A stretch of DNA of 64,000 bases from Oceanospirillaceae bacterium UBA1126 (GTDB taxonomy: Bacteria; Pseudomonadota; Gammaproteobacteria; Pseudomonadales; Balneatricaceae), in contig DCAT01000059.1 in assembly GCA_002312935.1 (NCBI GenBank), forward strand, positions 1 to 64,000, in the 5' to 3' direction. The translations under genes and the position numbers were made by a program. This document shows positions 18,411-29,068 of this stretch, piece after piece. Each line of letters opens with the position of its first letter. Within the stretch, counting starts at the first letter, position 1. The notes below the pieces were generated by a model. The model had not been told where the DNA came from and did not search any database. It saw nothing but the letters and a program-made list of their open reading frames with translations.

Positions 18411-19769
18411 TTATTCCTTATTGAGTGAAAACGTTTGGTCTGTAGATAAACGCTTTATATAACGTCGCCAAATGCACCACAGTGTTGATACCGTAAGTAT
18501 TCGATAAACAATATGCAACCACCACACGGCCATAAAACCATACGTTGGCGCTAACCAAGCTAAAAGTGGTAAGAAAAGTAGCCATTGGCTGCCAGTAACG
18601 AGTATAAAACCAGTTTTTCGTCGGCCCATTAACAACACGAAGCGGCTTAAAATGATGATGCAAGTTTCAAAAATCATGGCCATGGCATACCATGGTAAAG
18701 CGGTTGCTGTGAGTTGTTGTAATTCCCTATTAACCAATAGCAATTGCGCGAACCAAGGGGCCATAATGCTAACTACCACAGCCAGTAAGAGGGCAGAAAC
18801 TAGCCCAGTAGCTATGATTAATTTACTCCAGGCCAAAGTGCTAAAGGAATCTTTGCTGGCCATTGCTGATCCCATTAGAGACAATGCAGCTTGACCTAAA
18901 CCAATGGCAGGCAGAATAAGCAGCATGCCAATATTGAGCACAGCAAAGGAAGCAGCCATTACAGAAGCACCAAGCTGGCTTAGTATCCACAAAAATAAAG
19001 CTAAGTGTAATGCAAATGCTAGTTGTTGCATCATAGGGGGCCAAGTGAACCGCAATAATAATAACCAATTTGTAATGCTAAATTGGCAAGTAAACGCTTG
19101 AAACCTTGAGCTGTTTTTAAATAATGGAAATAGTTGTAATAAAACACCAAGCCAAAGCGCTATGCTGGTGCCAAGGCCAGCACCTACTGCGCCCATGGCA
19201 GGCATCCCACCAATGCCATATATGAGCCCATAACTGATGGGCACATTAGCCAAGTGAGCGAGTAAAATTATTTTGGTATATTGCCAGGGTGTCCCAAGTT
19301 CACTCCAATAGATTCTAGCAGCTATGCTTAAAACAATAGCGGGTAAAGCCCAAAGTCGAGATTGAGCATAGTAGGCGGCTAGGCTATTTATGCGATCATC
19401 CAATACAAATACATCGATCACGTCATCCAGCATCAATGCACCTAATGCGCCTAGGCCAATCGAGATAAAGACGCCGTAAACTAAACCCAGTCCCATCAAG
19501 CCCCCACGGGACAGGGAATGCTGTGATACTAGGCCATGCCAGCCAGTGCCCAATCCGGTAATGATAGCCACCAAAATAAACACCAGATAACTACCAATAC
19601 TCACACTGGCCAGAGCCAAACCACCCAAGTGCCCAACAAGGGCGGTGTCAACTAAGCTTACTGCAGCCTGGGATAGCATAGCGCCACTCAATGGCACCGC
19701 AATAGGCCATAAATTGGCTAATGTAGGTTCACACGAGGAATGTAAATGGGGTGTCTGAGATTTGCTCAT
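18411..19769 (-). CDS. MATE-family efflux transporter, DinF-like
   Basis: A 452-residue inner-membrane exporter with twelve hydrophobic segments in two homologous halves, driven by a Na+ or H+ gradient. The opening LWPIAVPLSGAMLSQAAVS and VDTALVGHLGGLALASVSIG are the MATE signature, in the form seen in DinF-type members. I use ATG 19769; an in-frame TTG at 19784 is possible, and neither has a strong ribosome binding site. Two bases separate it from the CPA2 antiporter downstream, so they form one operon. Substrate is unknown. Confidence 0.86.
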   Translation of the reverse strand: MSKSQTPHLHSSCEPTLANLWPIAVPLSGAMLSQAAVSLVDTALVGHLGGLALASVSIGSYLVFILVAIITGLGTGWHGLVSQHSLSRGGLMGLGLVYGVFISIGLGALGALMLDDVIDVFVLDDRINSLAAYYAQSRLWALPAIVLSIAARIYWSELGTPWQYTKIILLAHLANVPISYGLIYGIGGMPAMGAVGAGLGTSIALWLGVLLQLFPLFKNSSRFQAFTCQFSITNWLLLLRFTWPPMMQQLAFALHLALFLWILSQLGASVMAASFAVLNIGMLLILPAIGLGQAALSLMGSAMASKDSFSTLAWSKLIIATGLVSALLLAVVVSIMAPWFAQLLLVNRELQQLTATALPWYAMAMIFETCIIILSRFVLLMGRRKTGFILVTGSQWLLFLPLLAWLAPTYGFMAVWWLHIVYRILTVSTLWCIWRRYIKRLSTDQTFSLNKE

Positions 19770-19941
19770 GAGTTGCTGGGTCAAAGATGCCTAAAGGGTA
19801 TGCTAATCAATTGATCTGCTATTATATGCTTTTTTGCCGAGTCTTTAAAATGAATACCCAAGTAAAACACTAGGGTATATAATAAGTTATTAGTTGAGTG
19901 CCTGCGGGTTGCTCATGTGGTTGGTAAAAAAGGAAAATACA

Positions 19942-20535
19942 GTGGATTACATAGACATCACCCCCAGTGCCCAGGACTATCTAGCAGAGTTGCTTTCAAA
20001 GCAAGATGTAGAAGGGATTTCAGTGCGTATTTTTGTCACTGACCCTGGTACCCCAAACGCTGAAACGTGTTTAGCATACTGCCGCCCAGATGAAGTAAAA
20101 ATTACTGACGAATTTTCAGACTTAGAGAAATTTCGGGTTTATGTTGATCCTGCCAGTGTAGACTATCTGGACGAGGCTTTTATTGATTACAGTGCAGACC
20201 GTATGGGAGGCCAGCTCACAATCAAGGCTCCAAACGCTAAGATGCCTCAGGTGACTGCAGATAGCCCACTAGATGCTCAAGTTAATTATTACCTATATAC
20301 AGAAATTAATCCTAGTCTAGCCTCCCATGGTGGTGATGTAAGTTTGGTTGGTGTAGTGGCAGAAGAAGAAGGCAACGTGGCTGTATTAAAGTTTGGTGGT
20401 GGTTGCCAAGGTTGTAGCTCTGTTTCCTTAACTCTAAAGGAAGGCGTCGAAAAAACCTTAATGGAAAGGATTCCTGGCATTGGTGCAGTTCGCGATGTCA
20501 CTGATCACTCAAACACTGAAAACGCTTATATGTAG
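19942..20535 (+). CDS. nfuA: Fe-S biogenesis protein NfuA
   Basis: NfuA carries 4Fe-4S clusters to target enzymes, including under oxidative or iron stress. From GTG 19942, with AGGA seven bases upstream, it has 197 residues (E. coli 191) and begins [17 protein letters not shown] like its homologues; an in-frame start at 19894 would add 16 unrelated residues. The N-terminal A-type-like domain includes [13 protein letters not shown], and the C-terminal Nfu domain has [10 protein letters not shown] with Cys155 and Cys158 as the cluster ligands. Likely clients visible in this window include the aconitase-family AcnD. It ends at a large bidirectional terminator. Confidence 0.95.
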   Translation: MDYIDITPSAQDYLAELLSKQDVEGISVRIFVTDPGTPNAETCLAYCRPDEVKITDEFSDLEKFRVYVDPASVDYLDEAFIDYSADRMGGQLTIKAPNAKMPQVTADSPLDAQVNYYLYTEINPSLASHGGDVSLVGVVAEEEGNVAVLKFGGGCQGCSSVSLTLKEGVEKTLMERIPGIGAVRDVTDHSNTENAYM

Positions 20536-20540
20536 CGCGT

Positions 20541-20594
20541 TTCTTTAAAGCAAAAAAACCAGCTCCTATTGCTGGTTTTTTTTGCTTTAAAGAA
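20541..20594. terminator. Bidirectional terminator between nfuA and DAHP synthase
   Basis: Arms TTCTTTAAAGC plus an A-run plus CCAGC (20541-20563) and the matching reverse complement (20571-20594) form a near-perfect stem of about 23 base pairs with one bulged base. The A-run on one arm becomes the T-run on the other, so it can stop transcription from both convergent genes. Confidence 0.9.
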
Positions 20595-20599
20595 GCGGT

Positions 20600-21679
20600 T
20601 TAAGCGACCCGAGATCGTTTCGGTAAGCTCTGCCTAAGTTTACTGGCCAGTTCACGCATGCTCATTTCTGTTGTATCCCAATCGATACAAGGGTCGGTGA
20701 CAGAAACACCATATTGCAATTCAGATAGGTTTTGTGGGATAGATTGGTTGCCCCAGTTAATGTTACTTTCTATCATCAGGCCAACAATAGAATCGTTACC
20801 TTCATTAATCTGTTGGGCAATATTGTCCATCACCAGAGGCTGGATAGATGGATCTTTACTTGAGTTGGCGTGGCTGCAATCCACCATAATATTGCCAGAC
20901 AAACCATCTTTTGCAAGTGCTTGTTCACATAGAGCTACATTCACAGAGTCATAGTTCGGCTTGCCACCGCCGCCCCGAAGCACAACATGGCCGTACTGAT
21001 TTCCACTAGTGCGGGTTATAGAGACTTGTCCATGTGGGTTAATCCCCAAGAAAGAATGAGGCGACGCCATAGATTCTAGCGCATTAAAGGCTACTGTTAA
21101 GCCGCCGTCAGTGCCATTTTTAAAACCAACAGGGCAGGATAAGCCAGACGACATTTCACGGTGAGTTTGGGATTCTGTGGTGCGTGCACCAATTGCTGCC
21201 CAGCTCCATAGGTCTGATTGATACTGTGGTGAAATAGGATCCAATGCCTCTGTCGCTAACGGTAAACCCAGAGCAGATAAGTCCAGCATGAGCTTACGAC
21301 CAATGTGTAAACCTGTTTCAATATCAAAGGTCCCGTCTAGGTGTGGGTCATTAATTAGCCCTTTCCAACCCACTGTGGTGCGTGGTTTTTCAAAATAAAC
21401 CCGCATAACAATATAAAGCGTGTCTTTTAACTCATCGGCTAACACTGCCAAGCGGCGTCCATAATCTAAAGCGGCTTCTGTATCGTGGATAGAGCATGGG
21501 CCTATCACGACAAATAATCGGTGGTCTTTACCATCTAAAATATTTTTTATAGTTTGACGAGCCTGCATTACACCATCAGCAATCATACTGGTAGTGGGTA
21601 GTTGATTTTTCAGATCTTCAGGGGATGTAAGAACCTGTTGGCTGGCAATGTTCAGGTCTTCGATGCGACGGTCTGTCAT
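20600..21679 (-). CDS. 3-deoxy-7-phosphoheptulonate synthase (DAHP synthase, class I)
   Basis: Condenses phosphoenolpyruvate and erythrose-4-phosphate in the first step of the shikimate pathway. The 359-residue protein has VVIGPCSIHD, MRVYFEKPRTTVGWKGLI, GARTTESQTHRE, SCPVGFKNGTDG and VDCSHANSSKD, all standard for the class I alpha (AroF/G/H) type. I take ATG 21679, preceded by GAGAG, in place of an in-frame TTG at 21691. The TSGNQYGHVVLRGG segment looks more like E. coli AroH than AroG, but I cannot assign which amino acid inhibits it. It is convergent with nfuA and shares its terminator. Confidence 0.95.
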   Translation of the reverse strand: MTDRRIEDLNIASQQVLTSPEDLKNQLPTTSMIADGVMQARQTIKNILDGKDHRLFVVIGPCSIHDTEAALDYGRRLAVLADELKDTLYIVMRVYFEKPRTTVGWKGLINDPHLDGTFDIETGLHIGRKLMLDLSALGLPLATEALDPISPQYQSDLWSWAAIGARTTESQTHREMSSGLSCPVGFKNGTDGGLTVAFNALESMASPHSFLGINPHGQVSITRTSGNQYGHVVLRGGGGKPNYDSVNVALCEQALAKDGLSGNIMVDCSHANSSKDPSIQPLVMDNIAQQINEGNDSIVGLMIESNINWGNQSIPQNLSELQYGVSVTDPCIDWDTTEMSMRELASKLRQSLPKRSRVA

Positions 21680-21831
21680 AGTTGCTCTCAATAAAATAAC
21701 TAATTGTAAAAACGGTAAAAGATTGGCTTATGGCAAGGTCTAAACGCTATAATCAAAGCGTCCTTTGTAACACAAATAAAGGCCCACAAACAAATGAATC
21801 TCACCTAAATCGTGTTTGAGAGAAAAGGACC

Positions 21832-23670
21832 ATGGCAATACTGGGTATAAATAGTCGTTCATTCTTTGCTGGGCAAACTTTTGCTATGTTTGTAGGGTTG
21901 CTTTTGTCAATGCAAGCCCAAGCCGCTTTGTTTGACACGGTCAAGCACCCGCTTCCAGCACAGCAAGCCTTTGCTGTAAAAGCTCAACAAGATAATGATC
22001 GAATTGATGTCATTTGGACTATAGCGGATGACTACTATCTGTATCAAGACAAATTAGTTTTTACCACCTCTAACAACCAATCTTTAGAGCAGCTAGTGCT
22101 GCCGCCAGCTGAGGAAAAGGAAGATCCCATATTTGGCAATACTCAGGTTTACTACAATGAGCTCCATGTAATAGGTAAATTACCTAGCGCGGCCAATGCG
22201 GCTACCCACCTCATTATACATTACCAAGGTTGCTGGAATGGAGGTGTGTGCTACCCACCACAAACGACAAGCATCTTACTCAGTGCCGTCAACCTTGTTG
22301 CAGCGCAAAGCAAACCAGTAGCTATCGAAACTACGGACTGGTCACAAACTCGTGGCACTAATGCTAACTGGTTTATACAAAATCTAGAAAACACGTCGAT
22401 TGCCACCTTGACGGTCATTTTCTTTTTAGCGGGCCTAGCTTTAGCCTTTACACCCTGCGTATTACCTATGGTGCCCATTTTGTCGAGCATTATTGTAGGT
22501 ATTAGCCCCAAGCCCAGCCCATTGAAAAGCTTTTTATTATCCTTCATTTATGTGTTATCTATGGCAGCGACTTATAGTGTGGCTGGGGTTTTTGCTGGGC
22601 TAAGTGGCGCTAATGTACAGGTTGCTTTGCAGCATCCTGCAGTAATAGGAACCACTGCTGCACTATTTGTGCTGTTTGCAGTGGCTATGTTTGGCTGGAT
22701 TAATGTGCAAATGCCTCAGGCTATTCAAAACAAAATAAACTTAATGAGTAATAATCAATCAGGTGGGCAATATACCGGTGTAGCAGCCATGGGCATATTG
22801 TCGGCACTGGTGGTAGGGCCCTGTGTGGCTGCACCATTGGCTGGAGCGCTATTGTTTATTGCCCAAACTGGGGATGCAGCCACGGGTGGTTTGGCCCTAT
22901 TTGTTATGGGTTTGGGTATGGGCTTACCATTACTTTTGGTGGGAACATCTGCGAGTAAGTGGATTCCCAAAACAGGCCCTTGGATGCATCGAATAAAAGT
23001 TGGTTTTGGTTTCTTAATGCTGTTTATGGCCTTGTGGATGACCGATCGTGTTTGGTCAGGTGCAACCCTGATACTGGTTGCGATATTAGCCATTATGATT
23101 GCCTTAGTGTTAGCCTTGAATCATCGCTGGCAACCACCTTTAGAGACAGTGTCTGCTGCTGTAATTAGCTATACATTAGCCATGTTTTTGGGTCTTTATG
23201 GCGCTGTTTTGGCTGTAGGACAGTTCGCTGGCACTGGGAGCTTATTGCAACCACTAGGTAACTTGGTCGTTACCGAAAGTAACAGTATGGTTCAAGTTGA
23301 GGCGTCTAAGCTGAACTTTATTAAAGTGTTGCCAGCTGCAGTAGCCCCCTTGTTGAGTCAAGCAAAACTGGATGAGCAACCGGTAATGTTAGATTTCTAT
23401 GCTGATTGGTGCATCTCCTGTAAGGAGTTGGATAGTTTTGTATTTACTGATGCACGCGTGAAGCGTGCACTATTAGATTTTAAAGTGATTAAAGTAGATG
23501 TTACTGTTAATAGTCCAGCTGCACAGCAACTGATGCAGGAACTGCGTTTGGTCGGGCCTCCAGGCTTGGTGTTTTATGATGCCCAAGGCCAGTTAAATTC
23601 CGAAACTGTGGTGGGTGTTCCAGCCATTGAAGATTTAGTTGATCTCTTACAAAAGGTAAATGCACTGTAA
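21832..23670 (+). CDS. dsbD: Thiol:disulfide interchange protein DsbD
   Basis: DsbD moves reducing power from cytoplasmic thioredoxin across the inner membrane to periplasmic DsbC/DsbG and cytochrome c maturation proteins. The 612-residue protein has a signal peptide ending near SMQAQA, an N-terminal periplasmic immunoglobulin-like domain with the cysteine pair CWNGGVC followed by YPP, a membrane domain of eight segments with the redox cysteines in FTPCVLPMVPIL and VVGPCVAAPLAG, and a C-terminal thioredoxin domain with WCISC (Cys527 and Cys530). All six redox cysteines are present. cysB follows on the same strand after 69 bases. Confidence 0.96.
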   Translation: MAILGINSRSFFAGQTFAMFVGLLLSMQAQAALFDTVKHPLPAQQAFAVKAQQDNDRIDVIWTIADDYYLYQDKLVFTTSNNQSLEQLVLPPAEEKEDPIFGNTQVYYNELHVIGKLPSAANAATHLIIHYQGCWNGGVCYPPQTTSILLSAVNLVAAQSKPVAIETTDWSQTRGTNANWFIQNLENTSIATLTVIFFLAGLALAFTPCVLPMVPILSSIIVGISPKPSPLKSFLLSFIYVLSMAATYSVAGVFAGLSGANVQVALQHPAVIGTTAALFVLFAVAMFGWINVQMPQAIQNKINLMSNNQSGGQYTGVAAMGILSALVVGPCVAAPLAGALLFIAQTGDAATGGLALFVMGLGMGLPLLLVGTSASKWIPKTGPWMHRIKVGFGFLMLFMALWMTDRVWSGATLILVAILAIMIALVLALNHRWQPPLETVSAAVISYTLAMFLGLYGAVLAVGQFAGTGSLLQPLGNLVVTESNSMVQVEASKLNFIKVLPAAVAPLLSQAKLDEQPVMLDFYADWCISCKELDSFVFTDARVKRALLDFKVIKVDVTVNSPAAQQLMQELRLVGPPGLVFYDAQGQLNSETVVGVPAIEDLVDLLQKVNAL

Positions 23671-24714
<1,044 letters not shown>

Positions 24715-24735
24715 GTTTTTCAAACCACTTCTGAT

Positions 24736-26124
24736 TTAAAGCGCGCGTAATCCATTGAGTAGGTTGTCGACTTTAACGAAGGTTTCTTGGTATTCAGAGT
24801 CACACTCAGAATCTGCAATTAAGCCACCGCCAGCCCAACAATAAATATGTCCGCCACCATCACCCTTGGCGTTAGTCACCAAAGTACGAATGCAAATATT
24901 AGTATCCATACGCCCATTACTGCTGATGTAACCGATAGAACCGGTAAAACCATTGCGGCGGTGAGGTTCTAATTCTTCAATAATTTCCATAGCCCGCAAC
25001 TTAGGTGCTCCAGTAATTGAGCCACCAGGGAAGGCCCCTTTTAACAAAGGTAAAATTTGTTCGCTAGATTCAAGCTCTCCAGTAACCGTAGTAACAAGGT
25101 GGTGTACGTTGCTGTATGTCTCAATGGCAAATAAACTTGGCACCTTTACAGAAAACGGTAAACAGTGCTTGCTAATGTCATTGCGCAGCAAGTCAACGAT
25201 CATTACATTTTCAGAACGATCTTTAGGACTTGCCGCCAATTCTTCAATCAACTGCTGATCTTCCGCGTCTGTTTTGCCTCTTGGCCGGGTGCCTTTAATT
25301 GGTTTAGTTTCTACCTTGCAATTATCTACCTTTAAAAACCGTTCCGGTGACAAGCTTAATAGGGCGCCTTCAGGTGTTTCCATATAGGCACTAAATGGCG
25401 TAGGAGAGACTAGGCGAAGTTGCTTGTAAGCTGCCCACGGGTTGCCCTTATATGGCGCATCAAAACGTTGCGCTAAACAGACCTGATAGCAGTCTCCAGC
25501 ATGGATATAATCAATGACTCGGTGGAATTTTTCGGCATATTGTTCACGCGTCATGTTGGAAACAAAATCTCGTTCTAGAACAAACTCTTTGTCTTGGGTA
25601 GGCGTAGCTAGAAGAATGTCTGCTTTTAACGCTTGAGTACTTAATTCATCAAGCTGGCTCACTAGGTAGGTTGATTGTAGCTCATGGTCGGTAATAATTG
25701 CCCAAGGGTAAATGCCAATGCACAGGTCCTCCATTGCTATGTCTGCAGCAGCAGTTGAAGGGATTACCTCTATGGAGCGTCCTAGATCGAAACCAAAGAG
25801 TCCGGCAGCACCTCCAGTAAACGGGATGCCTTGGGCCTGTGGAAGCTTGCTGGTATCTACCAGTAACTGACTTTGCAATTGACCAATTAGGCTAAAGGGG
25901 TCTACGTCCGTTGTTTTAGTGGTGTTATTCTGCTCAACTTTAGTCACGCCGTCTTTGTGGCTAATCACTGCTAACGGCTCAGCCATAGCGATGTCATAGC
26001 GGCCAAAATGACTCGCTGGGCGGCTAGAATCCAGTAACAACGGCATAGACAGATGCCTTATGGTTTCAAAATAATGACAGGCGTTTTCTACAAAAGGTAG
26101 GTTGGCTATATACACATTAAGCAT
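24736..26124 (-). CDS. pabB: Aminodeoxychorismate synthase component I
   Basis: PabB converts chorismate to 4-amino-4-deoxychorismate, using ammonia from PabA, on the way to p-aminobenzoate and folate. The 462-residue chorismate-binding protein shows the N-terminal lobe FGFDLGRSIE, then AGDCYQVCLAQRF, SLSPERFL, the catalytic-lysine motif PIKGTRPRG that marks PabB over anthranilate synthase TrpE, SENVMIVDLLRND, and GGSITGAPK. No pabA is adjacent. Direction is convergent with cysB and divergent from the prp operon regulator; about 190 bases separate it from the latter. Confidence 0.92.
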   Translation of the reverse strand: MLNVYIANLPFVENACHYFETIRHLSMPLLLDSSRPASHFGRYDIAMAEPLAVISHKDGVTKVEQNNTTKTTDVDPFSLIGQLQSQLLVDTSKLPQAQGIPFTGGAAGLFGFDLGRSIEVIPSTAAADIAMEDLCIGIYPWAIITDHELQSTYLVSQLDELSTQALKADILLATPTQDKEFVLERDFVSNMTREQYAEKFHRVIDYIHAGDCYQVCLAQRFDAPYKGNPWAAYKQLRLVSPTPFSAYMETPEGALLSLSPERFLKVDNCKVETKPIKGTRPRGKTDAEDQQLIEELAASPKDRSENVMIVDLLRNDISKHCLPFSVKVPSLFAIETYSNVHHLVTTVTGELESSEQILPLLKGAFPGGSITGAPKLRAMEIIEELEPHRRNGFTGSIGYISSNGRMDTNICIRTLVTNAKGDGGGHIYCWAGGGLIADSECDSEYQETFVKVDNLLNGLRAL

Positions 26125-26241
26125 CTTAAGACTAATAGTAGTTCTATTCTAACTGTCCAAAGGGAGTGGCACTAGGGCTTTACTCTAATTAGCAGCATAA
26201 ATTTAACATTATCAACAACCAAATAACAATTTATATACCAT

Positions 26242-26253
26242 ATTGTCTACAAT
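26242..26253. promoter_or_regulatory. Putative GntR/PrpR operator, site 1
   Basis: ATTGTCTACAAT is an imperfect palindrome (ATTGT-CT-ACAAT) of the form bound by FCD-type GntR regulators. It lies 61 bases before the regulator's start codon. A second related site overlaps that start, which supports autoregulation of the prp operon. Confidence 0.55.
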
Positions 26254-26271
26254 ATTAGATTAATGTCTAAT
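26254..26271. repeat. Short inverted repeat beside the GntR site
   Basis: ATTAGA (26254-26259) and TCTAAT (26266-26271) are perfect 6-base arms with a 6-base spacer, directly adjoining the first operator-like site. It could be part of the regulator's binding region or promoter; nothing more can be said. Confidence 0.35.
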
Positions 26272-26313
26272 TTGACGCCCCTATAGAGGTAGAATATAAT
26301 AGTTTTACTCTAA

Positions 26314-27018
26314 ATGTGTAGACAATCTATTATGCAGGAAGAAATAACTACCTTAGCCAAACAGGTGTGTGAGCGTATCGTAAAAGATATTATTACTGGC
26401 ACCATTGCCCAAGGTCAAAAACTTAATGAGCCTGAACTGGCCCGTATTCATGGGATAAGCCGTGGCCCACTGCGGGAAGCCATGAGTAGGCTTGAATCTA
26501 TGCGTTTGATTACCCGCACACCTAATGTCGGTGCAAGGGTTGTAAAGCTATCTTACCAAGAGCTGTTAGAGATTTATCAAATACGAGAATCGCTAGAGGG
26601 CTTGGCCGCCAAGCTGGCGGCTCAGGCCATGTCATCAGCAGAGAAGTCTAACCTTAGATTACTGCTTAATAGCCATCGTAAGCACATCCTAGACACTCAA
26701 GGTCAATCTTATTTTCAACAAGAAGGTGATGTCGACTTTCATTATTGCATTGTTCATGGCAGTAAAAATAAACGCCTTATTGACATGCTTGCTGGGGATT
26801 TGTATCAACTCGTTCGCATGTACAGATACCAATTTAGCGTGTCTAGCAACCGACCTCAACAAGCTTTAAAAGAACACGACCAAATTTGTAGCGCTATTGA
26901 AGAAGGCGACGGAGAGTTAGCCGAGTGGTTGATGAAGCGTCACATTAATAATGCTCGAAAAAACATCATGCAACGCATGCAAACACAATCAACTACCCAG
27001 GATGGAAATAACCCATGA
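26314..27018 (+). CDS. GntR-family (FCD) regulator of the methylcitrate operon
   Basis: A 234-residue FadR/FCD-type GntR regulator. The winged HTH covers about residues 12-80 ([26 protein letters not shown]) and the helical FCD ligand domain about 85-220, with the metal/ligand residues in [14 protein letters not shown] and LKEHDQI. ATG 26314 is used; ATG 26332 is an equally possible start and carries a closer match to the family N-terminus. It overlaps prpB by four bases (ATGA), so it is the first gene of the operon and most likely controls it in response to a propionate-pathway metabolite such as 2-methylcitrate. Confidence 0.88.
   Translation: MCRQSIMQEEITTLAKQVCERIVKDIITGTIAQGQKLNEPELARIHGISRGPLREAMSRLESMRLITRTPNVGARVVKLSYQELLEIYQIRESLEGLAAKLAAQAMSSAEKSNLRLLLNSHRKHILDTQGQSYFQQEGDVDFHYCIVHGSKNKRLIDMLAGDLYQLVRMYRYQFSVSSNRPQQALKEHDQICSAIEEGDGELAEWLMKRHINNARKNIMQRMQTQSTTQDGNNP
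26315..26326. promoter_or_regulatory. Putative GntR/PrpR operator, site 2
   Basis: TGTGTAGACAAT matches the reverse complement of site 1 (ATTGTAGACAAT) at 10 of 12 positions. It overlaps the start codon at 26314, so a bound repressor here would block transcription elongation or initiation just upstream of ATG 26332. Confidence 0.45.
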
Positions 27019-27911
27019 GCAAGACCGTTAGAATGAGCCAAGGTGCTAAATTCCGTGCAGCAATTAGTAATAATGATCCACTGCAAATTGTCGGCACAAT
27101 TAATGCCTATAGTGCAATGATGGCGGAAAAAGTTGGCCATCAGTCTATTTACCTTTCTGGCGGCGGGGTAGCTAATGCCTCGTATGGTTTACCTGATCTA
27201 GGCATGACTAGCCTTAACGATGTATTAGCAGACGCTAGGCGAATCACCGCAGCTAGCGAACTACCTCTATTAGTGGATATTGATACGGGTTGGGGTGGGG
27301 CTTTTAATATTGCCAGAGCTATTAAAGGCATGGAGTCTGCAGGTGTTGCTGCAGTGCATATTGAAGATCAAGTGGCGCAAAAGCGCTGTGGCCATCGCCC
27401 CAATAAGGAAATTGTATCTACTCAAGAAATGGCAGATCGCATTAAAGCCGCAGTAGATGCCCGTGTTGATGATGATTTTTTTATCATGGCAAGAACGGAC
27501 GCTTTCCAAAAGGACGGACTACAAGCCGCTATTGAGCGCTCTCAGGCCTGCATAGAAGCGGGTGCTGATGGTATTTTTGCTGAAGCTGTGCATGAACTGA
27601 CTGATTATGAAGCTTTTGCTAAGGCCATATCTGTGCCTTTATTAGCTAACATTACCGAATTTGGTGCCACACCTCTATACAACAAAACAGAATTGGCTAG
27701 TGTTGGTGTAGATATGGTGCTTTACCCACTGAGTGCATTTAGAGCGATGAACAAAGCGGCGCTTAATGTCTACGAACACTTATTAGTTGATGGTGATCAA
27801 AAGGCAGTCATCGATACTATGCAAACCCGTATGGAACTATATGATTTTTTAGATTATCACTCGTTTGAAAAAAAGTTAGACGAATTATTCGCAGCTGGTA
27901 AAAACCTGTAA
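27015..27911 (+). CDS. prpB: Methylisocitrate lyase PrpB
   Basis: PrpB cleaves 2-methylisocitrate to pyruvate and succinate, the last step of the 2-methylcitrate cycle for propionyl-CoA. The 298-residue protein (E. coli 296) has the active-site loop [11 protein letters not shown] with catalytic Cys125, VDIDTGWGG for magnesium and substrate, AVHIEDQV, and MARTDAF. The K-R-C-G-H form is that of PrpB/isocitrate lyase superfamily members. Its start overlaps the GntR stop; prpC follows after 24 bases with an AAGGAA site. Confidence 0.96.
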   Translation: MSKTVRMSQGAKFRAAISNNDPLQIVGTINAYSAMMAEKVGHQSIYLSGGGVANASYGLPDLGMTSLNDVLADARRITAASELPLLVDIDTGWGGAFNIARAIKGMESAGVAAVHIEDQVAQKRCGHRPNKEIVSTQEMADRIKAAVDARVDDDFFIMARTDAFQKDGLQAAIERSQACIEAGADGIFAEAVHELTDYEAFAKAISVPLLANITEFGATPLYNKTELASVGVDMVLYPLSAFRAMNKAALNVYEHLLVDGDQKAVIDTMQTRMELYDFLDYHSFEKKLDELFAAGKNL

Positions 27912-27935
27912 CTACACCCTTAAAGGAACAATACA

Positions 27936-29063
27936 ATGAGCACTAAACCTATATCTGGAGCCGGCCTAAGGGGTCAATCAGCTGGATCTACCGCATTATG
28001 TACTGTTGGCTTAACCGGGACAGGCTTAACGTATCGTGGTTATGACATTAGCGAACTGGCTGAAAAGGCTAGCTTTGAAGAAGTCGCCCACATGCTGCTA
28101 AAAGGTCATTTACCAAATCAAGCAGAGCTTGAAGCTTATACCAAAAAGTTACGGGGTATGCGCCAGTTACCTAAAGCCTTAAAAACTGTACTGGAGCAAA
28201 TTCCTGCTGATGCGCACCCAATGGATGTGATGCGCACTGGTTGTTCTATGCTAGGTAATTTAGAAACTGAAATCGACTTTTCCATGGAACAAGAGGTTAC
28301 AGACCGCTTGCTAGCTCTATTTCCTGCCATCATTTGTTATTGGTATCGGTTTAGCCATGATGGTGTGCGTATTGAAACTGAAACTGATGATCACTCTATT
28401 GGTTCTTACTTCTTACATTTGTTACATGACAAGAAGCCCAGTGAATTGCACGCTAAGGTGATGAACGTATCTCTCATTTTATATGCCGAGCACGAATTCA
28501 ACGCGTCCACGTTTACTGCAAGGGTCTGTGCGTCAACCCTTTCAGACATGCATTCATGTGTTACCGGAGCAATTGGTAGCTTAAGGGGCCCTTTACATGG
28601 TGGTGCAAACGAAGCGGCAATGGACATGATTGAAAGCTGGTCAACACCAGATGAAGCAGAATCTGCCATTATGGGTATGCTGGCCCGTAAAGACAAAATC
28701 ATGGGGTTTGGCCATGCTATTTATCGTGAGTCAGACCCACGTAACGTGATCATTAAAGGCTGGTCAGAAAAGCTTGCAGACTCTATTGGTGACACTCATT
28801 TATACCCAGTGTCTGTGCGTTGTGAAGAAGTCATGTGGCGAGAAAAGAAGTTGTTCTGTAATGCTGATTTCTTCCATGCATCGACCTATAATTTTATGGG
28901 TATTCCAACCAAATTATTTACGCCAATTTTTGTCATGTCGCGGCTTACCGGCTGGGCAGCTCATGTCATGGAGCAACGTACTAACAATCGGATTATTCGC
29001 CCAAGTGCAGACTACACAGGCCCTGAAACTGCCCAATGGGTCGACATATCTAACCGAGGTTAA
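27936..29063 (+). CDS. prpC: 2-methylcitrate synthase PrpC
   Basis: Condenses propionyl-CoA with oxaloacetate to 2-methylcitrate. At 375 residues it is the short, methylcitrate-type member of the citrate synthase family. Signature residues are seen in GPLHGGANEAAMDM, MGFGHAIYRESDPR and the aspartate in CNADFFHASTYNFMG. The N-terminal LTYRGYDISELAEKASFEEVAHMLL is also typical for PrpC. A housekeeping citrate synthase elsewhere in the genome is expected. acnD starts six bases downstream with GAGG before its ATG. Confidence 0.95.
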   Translation: MSTKPISGAGLRGQSAGSTALCTVGLTGTGLTYRGYDISELAEKASFEEVAHMLLKGHLPNQAELEAYTKKLRGMRQLPKALKTVLEQIPADAHPMDVMRTGCSMLGNLETEIDFSMEQEVTDRLLALFPAIICYWYRFSHDGVRIETETDDHSIGSYFLHLLHDKKPSELHAKVMNVSLILYAEHEFNASTFTARVCASTLSDMHSCVTGAIGSLRGPLHGGANEAAMDMIESWSTPDEAESAIMGMLARKDKIMGFGHAIYRESDPRNVIIKGWSEKLADSIGDTHLYPVSVRCEEVMWREKKLFCNADFFHASTYNFMGIPTKLFTPIFVMSRLTGWAAHVMEQRTNNRIIRPSADYTGPETAQWVDISNRG

Positions 29064-29068
29064 TAACG

